A model generated the notes under the pieces. The model searched no databases. It was not told where the DNA came from and was given only the letters and a program-made list of their open reading frames with translations. This document shows, in pieces, positions 1 to 6,051 of a DNA stretch of 6,051 bases (its first letter is position 1; each line of letters opens with the position of its first letter). This DNA comes from an uncultured Clostridia bacterium (GTDB taxonomy: Bacteria; Bacillota; Clostridia; Christensenellales; UBA3700). A program made the position numbers and the translations under genes. Location of the stretch: positions 1 to 6,051 of the forward strand of contig CAMWSW010000061.1 of NCBI GenBank assembly GCA_947176975.1, written 5' to 3'.

Positions 1-2824
1 TTGCGCTTGTATCCAGACCAGTCAAATTCAACTTCAACTCGCTTGGCAAGTCCTTAAGTCTCGGGCTTTGGCTCTCCCCTATATATTCGTATTGGCTTAC
101 TCCGTCCTTCACGTTTTCCCAAGTGACATCAGATAGATTAAACTTATAAGGAGCTATACTCCAAGTAATAGTATAGTAAACAATATCGTTGTTATTATTG
201 TGGTCTACTACTCTAACTGTCGTGGTATAATTATCTGCATTCTTGCCTATGTCTGCAAGAGCCGAATCGGGATGATTTGCGCCAACCGTCTTATATCCGT
301 GAATATATCCGTCACTATTGTAGTCCTCTACGACTAATCCTTCCGTACCCGATTTGAATTCTATGCCGTACGTCGTCTTTCCGTCGTATGTAATACTACT
401 TCCCCTCCAGTTGACAATCTGCGTACCAAGTTCCTCGCGTTGTTTATTTCCGTGATACTTGCCCGTTGACTTGGTTATTCTCCACACGTCTTTGCCACTG
501 TCACTGCCTTCCTCTTCCACCGTGAGCGTTACCTGATTGCACTTGATTGAGAAATTGCGATTGTCTTCTACCCCCTCTTTCAAAGTCATTGTCAATACGT
601 AATCTCCCGTCGCAGGGAAAAGCGACGCGGGTAAAGTCTCTGTCAAACCGTCATTCCAACTGTCTTCGTCAAATTCCAATCCTGACAACACCGTGAACGA
701 CGCGCCGTTGAACGTAGCCGTGATATCCACAACTATCTTGTGATTCTCCATTATCTCGCCTACTTCTATAAGCAAGTCTACGTCCTCGCCAACAGTGCAA
801 CTCAAAACGTCGTCTTTGTCGTTGAGGTCTATCTCTACCTCACATGGCAAGATTTTGAATTCAAGTTTTTTGTCCTCTGTGGTACCGTCTTCGCCCCACC
901 TAGCGTTCTCTTTATCTCTTATCGTCAACCATAGATAAAAGTCTCCACCTTCTGTGACTGTGATAAGATTAAACGTAGGATTGAAATCTATCAATTTATT
1001 TGGCGTCAGAAATTCCGTAGGGACTGTTATTTCCATATCTTCGGTGTCGTATGAATTATGGTCAATTGTATACGTCTGAGGTTTACCATTGTAACCATGC
1101 CACTCTTTTTCAACGAAAGTCGGCTTATCTAAATTGAGAATATCCAAAGTAAACGAATGTTTCGTATCCGCGTTATCCGCAATTTTATAGTTATTGTTGC
1201 TAAGTGCTGTTACCTCGACAAAATAATTACCTGCCTTTTTAGGTTTTTTTGTAGTATCTGTATACGCCTGCCCCGTAGCAGTCAGCGTACCCGTATATTC
1301 CAAAGTCATTGTGACAGTATCTTTTACATTGCTTTCGTTACTACATATTTCGGCGTCGTCAAGCGACGGAACGGAAATGTCACCTACATTGTCCGTCCAA
1401 CTTATGGTTAATGGTTTTGGTTTAATTATGAAATTAAATACTCTTTTTGTTGCAGTTTCGCCCTTGTTAGCGTCGGGGTTGCCTGCGAACTCCAAACCGT
1501 CGGCTGCCAAATCGGATTTTATCATCGCCGTCACTGTATATGTTCCGACGTTTGGTCCTACATTTGTCTTACCGTTTGGGTAGAACAAATCCATTACGCC
1601 TTCGTCATACCAAGTTTTTTGCTTATCACTAACGTCATCAATATTCAGTTCCTTACCGTTATAAAAGCATTCTACATCTGACGGAGGCTGAGTCATAAAC
1701 GTGTTAGCAACCTTTTTTAGATTTAGATGAAACGCAGGACGAAGACTGAAGCCATTATAGTTGACATTAATGTCAGACGCATATGTGCGGTCGATTAACA
1801 ACGCCCAGCTATAGTTGTTATAATAAGCCGAACGTAGCCAAGCATAGGCACCACATTCACGTTGATTTGCGGAAATTAACCACATTCCGTCTTCCCCGTC
1901 GACACCCGTTTCCGCTACGCTAGGCAACCACAATTTGTCTTTTGCCCATCCTCTGTATCCATCTTGATCAATTACATTATTAGCGCTACTAGCACTAGTA
2001 TCAGTATAGCTTCCAATTGGAGCGTTACCGCCATAGTCTAAAGCATCATTATTATTGTTATACTTATAAGCATACCTAGACGCCGTTACATAGTCCAAGG
2101 CTTTTTGATCATGTTGCCATGACATATTATCAGGGACTTCTATAAACTCTGTCAAACTGCCTTTCAATTCCTTGCCGCTTTCCGTACTATTTGGCATTGT
2201 ATAGATTGCCCACTTGCTTTTGTTATTTTGGTCAACAGGTGTAAGAACTTCTGCATTATACGTTGCCGCATATCCTCCGCCATTGTTAAGATCAATGGCT
2301 CTTATCTTACTCGTTCCGTACATATTATTGGGATATTTGCCGACACTATCATTTGCTTGTTCATTCCATCTTATACTTCCATTGCTATTAAAGGAAAGCC
2401 ATAAAGTCAATATCGGCTCATTATCATTATTATAAGATAAATACACAGGCGTCCAACTCAAACCGTTTATAGTCAAGGAAAGGTCAATTTTATCATTAGC
2501 AGAATTAGCTTCCCTAAATTGCGAAGCTGTTCTTTTCGTGTTCCAACTATTTAACGTAGCATTAGTCGGATTAGACACTCCCGTAACTAAAGTAACAAGA
2601 TTCCAAAATACATCTTCGTTAAATACTTCGTCTGCGCTATTTTCGTAACCATTCACCATCAACTCGCCTAAATTTGAAGATTGCGAAGCTGCCGTTGTAT
2701 TTAAAAACGCGTCAGCAGTCTTTCTCCCACCTGATATTATTACTAAACAACTCAACAGCATAGCAATCGTCAATATTAACACTATGCACACTCTTGAAAT
2801 TAGTTTTTTGTTGCTAAAATTCAT
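1..2824 (-). CDS. Large secreted surface protein with lectin-like (DUF6273-type) module and Ig/MBG-like repeats, 3' end outside window
   Basis: This frame stays open for 941 codons from the ATG at 2824-2822 to the left edge, so the C-terminus is not visible. The start is supported by an AGGAG six bases upstream. Residues 1-39 form a signal peptide: KK near the N-terminus, a hydrophobic core at about 12-31, and an ADA cleavage site before F40. Residues 40-190 are a Ser/Asn-rich region that I do not recognise. Residues about 195-370 resemble the DUF6273 / C-type-lectin-like modules of clostridial surface proteins: LWLPS at 298-302, WLRS from W329, and GFSLRPAFHLNL at 358-369. Beta-rich Ig/MBG-like domains follow at about 377-467 (VGTYTVTA near 426-433), 470-562, 563-660, 661-769 and 780-895, and another begins after that. 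No enzymatic motif is seen. It is probably an adhesin or cell-surface binding protein, and any wall anchor would lie beyond the window. The 5' region carries an unusual inverted repeat that may control it. The reading frame is certain; the function is inferred. Confidence 0.85.
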   Translation of the reverse strand, partial: MNFSNKKLISRVCIVLILTIAMLLSCLVIISGGRKTADAFLNTTAASQSSNLGELMVNGYENSADEVFNEDVFWNLVTLVTGVSNPTNATLNSWNTKRTASQFREANSANDKIDLSLTINGLSWTPVYLSYNNDNEPILTLWLSFNSNGSIRWNEQANDSVGKYPNNMYGTSKIRAIDLNNGGGYAATYNAEVLTPVDQNNKSKWAIYTMPNSTESGKELKGSLTEFIEVPDNMSWQHDQKALDYVTASRYAYKYNNNNDALDYGGNAPIGSYTDTSASSANNVIDQDGYRGWAKDKLWLPSVAETGVDGEDGMWLISANQRECGAYAWLRSAYYNNYSWALLIDRTYASDINVNYNGFSLRPAFHLNLKKVANTFMTQPPSDVECFYNGKELNIDDVSDKQKTWYDEGVMDLFYPNGKTNVGPNVGTYTVTAMIKSDLAADGLEFAGNPDANKGETATKRVFNFIIKPKPLTISWTDNVGDISVPSLDDAEICSNESNVKDTVTMTLEYTGTLTATGQAYTDTTKKPKKAGNYFVEVTALSNNNYKIADNADTKHSFTLDILNLDKPTFVEKEWHGYNGKPQTYTIDHNSYDTEDMEITVPTEFLTPNKLIDFNPTFNLITVTEGGDFYLWLTIRDKENARWGEDGTTEDKKLEFKILPCEVEIDLNDKDDVLSCTVGEDVDLLIEVGEIMENHKIVVDITATFNGASFTVLSGLEFDEDSWNDGLTETLPASLFPATGDYVLTMTLKEGVEDNRNFSIKCNQVTLTVEEEGSDSGKDVWRITKSTGKYHGNKQREELGTQIVNWRGSSITYDGKTTYGIEFKSGTEGLVVEDYNSDGYIHGYKTVGANHPDSALADIGKNADNYTTTVRVVDHNNNNDIVYYTITWSIAPYKFNLSDVTWENVKDGVSQYEYIGESQSPRLKDLPSELKLNLTGLDTSA

Positions 2825-2830
2825 TGTTGA

Positions 2831-2835
2831 CTCCT
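2831..2835 (-). promoter_or_regulatory. Shine-Dalgarno site of the surface-protein gene
   Basis: On the minus strand this reads AGGAG, in the context GAGAGGAG, six bases before the ATG at 2824. It fixes the start of the long open frame, and the residues that follow form a convincing signal peptide. Confidence 0.85.
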
Positions 2836-2892
2836 CTCTAGTCAAGTACGCTTTTATTCCAAAAAAAGTATACTTTTACTGACCCAAAGCTA

Positions 2893-2921
2893 TTGCAATT
2901 TTTTTACGCGTGAAGTATAAT
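2893..2921 (+). promoter_or_regulatory. Sigma-70-type promoter inside the inverted-repeat element, pointing rightward
   Basis: The -35 box is TTGCAA (2893-2898) and the -10 box is a perfect TATAAT (2916-2921), with a 17-base spacer. Transcription would start near 2928 and run through the right repeat arm into the terminator at 3025-3058, with no coding region on that strand. Reading the same segment on the minus strand, I found no comparably spaced -35/-10 pair for the surface gene. In this orientation the promoter therefore does not serve that gene. Confidence 0.55.
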
Positions 2922-2934
2922 GTAATCGTAAAAA
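2901..2934. repeat. Small inner dyad around the -10 box
   Basis: TTTTTACG (2901-2908) and CGTAAAAA (2927-2934) are exact reverse complements separated by 18 bases that contain the TATAAT box. It could be an operator straddling the promoter core, or a chance dyad in AT-rich DNA. Confidence 0.35.
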
Positions 2935-3017
2935 TACGCCTTTTCATAGGCAGTCAGTAAAAGTATACTTTTTTTGGAATTTGAAAAATTTTTAAAATTT
3001 TAGAAATTTATTTGAAT

Positions 3018-3058
3018 AAAAAAAAGCAACGCAGATTTTCTACGTTGCTATTTTTTTT
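3018..3058. terminator. Bidirectional rho-independent terminator
   Basis: AGCAACG (3025-3031) pairs with CGTTGCT (3043-3049). After one mismatch, two further pairs are possible, closing a five-base ATTTT loop. Eight A residues precede the stem (3018-3025, the last overlapping it) and eight T residues follow it (3051-3058), so either transcript ends in a U-tract. On the minus strand it terminates the peptidase mRNA, whose stop codon is about 90 bases upstream, and insulates the surface gene. On the plus strand it would end the transcript from the promoter at 2893-2921. Confidence 0.85.
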
Positions 3059-3066
3059 GTTTTTAT

Positions 3067-3100
3067 TCGGTTGAGATTTCTCCACTTCGGTCGAAATGAC
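3067..3100. repeat. REP-like dispersed palindromic element
   Basis: The segment contains GAGATTTCTCC, then ACTTCGG, then TCGAAATGAC. ATTTC (3076-3080) pairs with GAAAT (3093-3097) and CC pairs with GG inside, leaving a short loop. Read on the minus strand it begins GTCATTTCGACCGAAGTGG. From memory, sequences of the form GTCATTTCGA...GAGAAATCTC are common intergenic repeats in many bacterial genomes. It lies between the peptidase stop codon and the terminator, so it is in the 3' untranslated region of that mRNA. Only one copy is in the window, so its repeat status rests on recollection. Confidence 0.5.
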
Positions 3101-3145
3101 ATCTACTAATTTAATGCGTTACATACGACTGTGGAGATTGGTATA

Positions 3146-4387
3146 CTATTTTCCGTTGTCGAAGTCTTCCAAAGTCTTGACAGTGACTTTGTAACAATCG
3201 GAAAGACATTGCTTATCCATATTGTCGTAAGTGTCGTATCTCGTGTGGTAGTAATTACGCAATTTGTGGTCAAGCGCGGTGATACCTACTGCCTGATAAC
3301 CGCCCTTGTTGAATGCGGCGGAGTCCGTTGCGCCGAGAGGAACGGAGCCGTAAGAACAAGTGACGTCAATGCTCTTTGCGGCATTGTAGAACAATTCGCT
3401 TGCGTGCTTGTCTGCTTTGACGGTGTTGTTGAGATCCTTTCTGTTGACAGCCAAGAACTTGCCCTCTCTCAACGTGTCGTATGCGTATATGATAGTCTCT
3501 ACGTCTTTGTAATCTCCGCTTGCGCCGTGTCTCTTTGCCCAAGCTCTTGCGCCTCTGATACCAGCCTCTTCACTACCTGTCAAGAGTACGCCGACTTCGG
3601 TATTCTCAAATTCGATACCCTCGTCGTGCAAAGCTTTCATCAAAGCGATACCCATATAGCAACCCGTGAGGTTGTCATTTGCGCCGTCTACTATTACGCT
3701 CGTATTCCACATTCTGTACATCGCAATCCAGAATGGCACGAATACCAAACATACCAAGCCCATAATCATAGGAACGCCATTCGCAACCGTGGTGTCTGCT
3801 ACTGCGACGGTTACTCCGCCCTGCAATACCATTGACACAACCGATATACCCGTCAAGGCTACTATACCTATCATAGAGATTACGAAGTGAGCCACAAAAG
3901 CGTCTCCGCTGATGAGATAGCTCATCGTCCATTCGTGAGCTACGTCGGGGTGGCCGTTGAAAAGTATTCTTCTCTTTACTTCGCCCTTTGGATGCTTAAC
4001 AGCCATCAAATTGTGCGAAGTGCGCTTTGGATAAATCCAGTCTACGATTTCAAGATACAGTACGAATTGCAAAAGCATCAAGAGCATTGCCACGCCGACC
4101 AAGATTATGGCAAGAAGCGGTATGAAGAAATAGCTCACCATTGCCATAAGGATTATCGTAACCATGATATGTATCCAATTGAAAAACGCCTTTGGGTGCA
4201 TTTCAAACGGCTCAATCTTGACATCGTCGGTATACTGTCTCAATGTGTTTGCCATATAGTCCACGGCGGCTTTTTCTCCGTCGCTGCCCGGCAAGCGCTT
4301 GCCGCAAGTCTTGATAATGGTAGTGATTTCCTCCATCATATAATCTGCTTGGGCGTCACTGTTGTCTCTGAGTTTCTTAAGATCCAT
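3146..4387 (-). CDS. Membrane-embedded M28-family metallopeptidase
   Basis: This is a 413-residue protein with the complete co-catalytic two-metal signature of M28 aminopeptidases. It has GHPD (H146, D148), ANDN (bridging D238), TGSEEAG (general base E273 and ligand E274), AYD (D304), a GATDS segment (D355) and the closing YHTRYDTYDN (H381). It should remove N-terminal residues from peptides; the specificity cannot be read. There are four hydrophobic segments, at about 68-90, 91-112, 163-188 and 205-224. The second pair sits inside the catalytic domain, between H146 and D238, where soluble M28 enzymes have only a short stretch. There is no signal peptide, and the Lys/Arg-rich stretch 121-140 suggests that the catalytic parts face the cytoplasm. 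The ATG follows a GGAG with a six-base gap. An extended -10 promoter lies upstream and a terminator downstream, so it is probably monocistronic. The family call is firm; the topology is inferred. Confidence 0.9.
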   Translation of the reverse strand: MDLKKLRDNSDAQADYMMEEITTIIKTCGKRLPGSDGEKAAVDYMANTLRQYTDDVKIEPFEMHPKAFFNWIHIMVTIILMAMVSYFFIPLLAIILVGVAMLLMLLQFVLYLEIVDWIYPKRTSHNLMAVKHPKGEVKRRILFNGHPDVAHEWTMSYLISGDAFVAHFVISMIGIVALTGISVVSMVLQGGVTVAVADTTVANGVPMIMGLVCLVFVPFWIAMYRMWNTSVIVDGANDNLTGCYMGIALMKALHDEGIEFENTEVGVLLTGSEEAGIRGARAWAKRHGASGDYKDVETIIYAYDTLREGKFLAVNRKDLNNTVKADKHASELFYNAAKSIDVTCSYGSVPLGATDSAAFNKGGYQAVGITALDHKLRNYYHTRYDTYDNMDKQCLSDCYKVTVKTLEDFDNGK

Positions 4388-4427
4388 AAATATCTCCGAT
4401 AAAGTATATACATTCTTAATTTAATCT

Positions 4428-4436
4428 ATTGTATCA
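4428..4436 (-). promoter_or_regulatory. Extended -10 promoter of the M28 peptidase gene
   Basis: On the minus strand this reads TGATACAAT, a TG-extended -10 box (TACAAT). No good -35 is visible at 17 bases (TTTATT at best), which is typical of extended -10 promoters. Transcription would start near 4421, leaving about 33 bases of leader to the ATG at 4387. Confidence 0.5.
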
Positions 4437-4569
4437 TATAATCGACATATAATAAAGCATTTTGCTGAAAAAAGTATAAATAATATGGTTTAAGGCGAAA
4501 GTCTCGCTTGTAATGAAACACCTTATATGCAGTCAAAACGCCTGAGGAATTATCATATATAAAATTTGT
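4437..4569. other. Divergent intergenic core with no recognised feature
   Basis: This is the stretch between the leftward peptidase promoter and the rightward citrate synthase promoter. It contains short possible stems, such as AGGCG at 4493-4497 with CGCCT at 4539-4543, but no riboswitch, tRNA or convincing gene. Shared regulation of the two divergent genes could act here, but nothing in the sequence demonstrates it. Confidence 0.4.
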
Positions 4570-4598
4570 TTGACTTTTTGCCGATATTAGTATAAAAT
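4570..4598 (+). promoter_or_regulatory. Sigma-70-type promoter of the citrate synthase gene
   Basis: TTGACT (4570-4575, 5/6 to consensus) and TAAAAT (4593-4598, 5/6) are separated by 17 bases. The start would be near 4605, giving a leader of about 30 bases that contains the GAGAGGA ribosome site. Confidence 0.7.
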
Positions 4599-4635
4599 AT
4601 ATCATTATATACAAAAAAGTCGAGAGGATTTTGCA

Positions 4636-6009
4636 ATGTCATCGAAAAAAGATTTTGATATGGGGAGAAAAATAGCATCTTTGGCGGACAAATGTATGAG
4701 CAACGGAGTCATTGACCCCGAATTGTTTGTCCAACACAAAGTCAATAAAGGACTCCGCGACCTCAACGGCAAAGGCGTCTTGACTGGACTTACCAGTATC
4801 AGCGACGTTATTGCAAAAAAGGTCGTCAACGGTGAGACTATCCCCTGCGAAGGTCAATTGTATTATAGAGGCTATAATATCAATTCTTTGTGCGAAGATT
4901 TTTTTGAAAGCGACAGATACGGTTTTGAAGAAATAACCTACTTGCTCTTATTCGGCGAATTGCCAAATCAAACCGAGCTTGAAGAATTCAAAACTATTCT
5001 TGCAAAATACCGCAAGTCCCTGCCAAACACCTTCGTAAGAGACATCATTATGAAAGCGCCGAGCAACGATATGATGAACTCGCTTGCAAGAAGCGTATTG
5101 ACGTTGTATTCTTACGATTCAAAGGCAAACGATATATCGCTCAACAACGTGCTCAGTCAGTGCTTGCAGTTGATTGCGCTCTTCCCGCTTTTGTCGGTAT
5201 ATAGCTATCAAGCGTATGAATATTACATAAAGGAAAAGAGCTCTTTCTTTATACACGCGCCAAAAGACGATTTGTCTACGGCTGAAAACATCTTGCATAT
5301 GCTGAGAATCGACAGCAAGTACACAAAGCTCGAGGCAAAGATACTCGACCTTGCTCTCGTATTGCACGCAGAACACGGCGGCGGTAACAACTCGACATTC
5401 ACCGCAAGAGCCGTCACTTCTTCGGGTTCGGATACCTACTCCGCTATCGCTGCGGCTATAGGGTCGCTCAAAGGGCCAAAGCACGGAGGCGCAAATATCA
5501 AAGTTTCGCAAATGTTCAGCGATATCAAAAAGAACGTCGCAGATTGGAACGACGACGAAGAAATCGAGCATTACCTCAACAAAATCCTCAATAAAGAGGC
5601 TTTTGACAAGAGCGGTCTCATCTACGGTATCGGTCACGCAGTCTACTCTCTCTCAGACCCAAGAGCTTTGCTTTTGAAAAATTCAACGAAGTCGCTCTGT
5701 GAAGAAAAAGGACTGATGAGAGACTTCACGCTGTATTCCAAAGTCGAAGAGATTGCCATCAAACTCATATCCGATCAAAGACGTATCTATAAGGGCGTAA
5801 GCGCAAACATAGACTTCTACAGCGGATTCATATACGATATGTTGGGTCTGCCGCAGGAATTGTATACCCCGATTTTTGCAATAGCAAGAATTTCCGGTTG
5901 GTCGGCGCACAGAATGGAAGAACTCATCAACTCGTCGAGAATTATGCGTCCTGCATACAACTGCGCGCAACCTGCTCTCGAATACGTGCCTATGAAAGAT
6001 AGAAAATAA
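4636..6009 (+). CDS. Citrate synthase (citrate / 2-methylcitrate synthase family)
   Basis: This cytosolic enzyme condenses oxaloacetate with acetyl-CoA to give citrate and CoA; some family members use propionyl-CoA. The 457-residue length fits the clostridial branch of the family, which is longer than E. coli GltA. Diagnostic blocks appear in the expected order: GLTSISDV (51-58), GQLYYRGYNI (73-82), HAEHGGGNNSTF (from H244) with its active-site histidine, GPKHGGAN (H283), and GIGHAVYSLSDPRA (catalytic D341). FYSGFIYDMLGLP and FAIARISGWSAHRMEE follow, then the substrate-binding RIMRPA near the C-terminus. The catalytic His-His-Asp triad is intact. Position 335 is Ala where E. coli GltA has Arg (GHRVY). 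The ATG is set by GAGAGGA seven bases upstream, behind a good promoter. No aconitase or isocitrate dehydrogenase gene is beside it in the window. In a fermenter its usual role would be 2-oxoglutarate and glutamate supply, which is inference. Substrate preference (acetyl- or propionyl-CoA) cannot be decided from sequence alone. Confidence 0.95.
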   Translation: MSSKKDFDMGRKIASLADKCMSNGVIDPELFVQHKVNKGLRDLNGKGVLTGLTSISDVIAKKVVNGETIPCEGQLYYRGYNINSLCEDFFESDRYGFEEITYLLLFGELPNQTELEEFKTILAKYRKSLPNTFVRDIIMKAPSNDMMNSLARSVLTLYSYDSKANDISLNNVLSQCLQLIALFPLLSVYSYQAYEYYIKEKSSFFIHAPKDDLSTAENILHMLRIDSKYTKLEAKILDLALVLHAEHGGGNNSTFTARAVTSSGSDTYSAIAAAIGSLKGPKHGGANIKVSQMFSDIKKNVADWNDDEEIEHYLNKILNKEAFDKSGLIYGIGHAVYSLSDPRALLLKNSTKSLCEEKGLMRDFTLYSKVEEIAIKLISDQRRIYKGVSANIDFYSGFIYDMLGLPQELYTPIFAIARISGWSAHRMEELINSSRIMRPAYNCAQPALEYVPMKDRK

Positions 6010-6051
6010 TTTAAGTGATATTAAAAAGAAAAAGGAACTGCCGTCAGACAG

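Larger units (their letters stand above)
2856..2980. repeat. Perfect 28-bp inverted repeat pair around a 69-bp spacer (candidate invertible promoter or MITE)
   Basis: The left arm (2856-2883) and right arm (2953-2980) are exact reverse complements over 28 bases, with 2884-2952 between them. Pairing stops at both ends of the arms. Each arm contains the 14-bp palindrome AAAAGTATACTTTT (2864-2877 and 2959-2972), which could bind a dimeric protein. The spacer carries a promoter directed rightward, away from the surface gene whose start is 32 bp from the left arm. Long exact arms around a small promoter-bearing segment next to a surface-protein gene is the architecture of known invertible promoters. 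A short non-autonomous transposon (MITE) would look similar, but I found no clear target-site duplication. The repeat is certain; its role is inferred. Confidence 0.9.

Noticed and set aside
740..2435. Several 64-90-codon plus-strand open frames opposite the surface gene
   Set aside because: They lie antisense within the continuous 941-codon surface-protein frame and show no coding motifs.
3131..3835. 234-codon plus-strand open frame opposite the M28 peptidase
   Set aside because: It is fully antisense to a gene with a complete catalytic motif set, its translation has no recognisable domain and is oddly rich in Val and Cys, and there is no ribosome site. It is a shadow frame.
3887..4402. 171-codon plus-strand open frame opposite the N-terminal part of the peptidase
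   Set aside because: It is antisense to the peptidase, with a His/Tyr-rich composition typical of a shadow frame and no domain or ribosome site.
4401..4478. AAAGTATA-like words near both divergent promoters, resembling the palindrome in the repeat arms
   Set aside because: Only partial matches without the full palindrome, in AT-rich DNA where they are expected by chance.
4491..4545. Possible riboswitch-like stems upstream of citrate synthase
   Set aside because: The competing stems are only about five base pairs long, no known aptamer consensus is visible, and the segment lies upstream of the inferred transcription start.
4426..4614. 62-codon minus-strand open frame in the divergent intergenic region
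   Set aside because: It would start inside the citrate synthase leader and overlap its promoter. It has Tyr/Phe/Ile-rich AT-driven composition and no good ribosome site.
5119..5637. 172-codon minus-strand open frame inside citrate synthase
   Set aside because: It is antisense to the most conserved part of citrate synthase and has no recognisable motif.
6010..6051. Possible terminator after citrate synthase
   Set aside because: CTGCCGTCAGACAG near the edge forms only a weak imperfect stem and no T-tract is visible. The real terminator may lie beyond the window.

Overview
The window suggests an uncultured, gut-type, Gram-positive fermenter of the Clostridia (Firmicutes), perhaps Christensenellales-like. 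The grounds are a moderately AT-rich composition, strong AGGAG-type ribosome sites, sigma-70-like promoters, a clostridial-type citrate synthase, and a large secreted protein built from a lectin-like module followed by MBG/Ig-like repeats. The assignment is inferred from protein style, not from a marker gene.

Layout. Positions 1-2824 (minus strand) are filled by one long open gene that runs off the left edge: 941 codons are visible, from the start to beyond the window. It encodes a signal peptide, an N-terminal region, a DUF6273 / C-type-lectin-like module and a chain of beta-rich Ig-like domains, so it is a surface or secreted adhesin-like protein. Positions 2825-3145 are non-coding but rich in structure. 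They hold a perfect 28-bp inverted repeat (2856-2883 / 2953-2980) around a 69-bp spacer that carries a good promoter pointing AWAY from the surface gene, then a bidirectional terminator (3018-3058), then a REP-like palindrome (3067-3100). Positions 3146-4387 (minus) encode a polytopic M28-family metallopeptidase with a complete set of metal ligands. Positions 4388-4635 are a divergent promoter region. Positions 4636-6009 (plus) encode citrate synthase. The last 42 bases are non-coding.

How the parts may work together. The citrate synthase and peptidase look like independent single-gene housekeeping units transcribed divergently. The most interesting unit is the surface gene with its upstream repeat-flanked promoter. 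This has the architecture of an invertible (phase-variable) promoter caught in the OFF orientation, with the bidirectional terminator absorbing the outward transcript. That reading is an inference. No recombinase gene lies in the window, and a MITE-like element is the main alternative.
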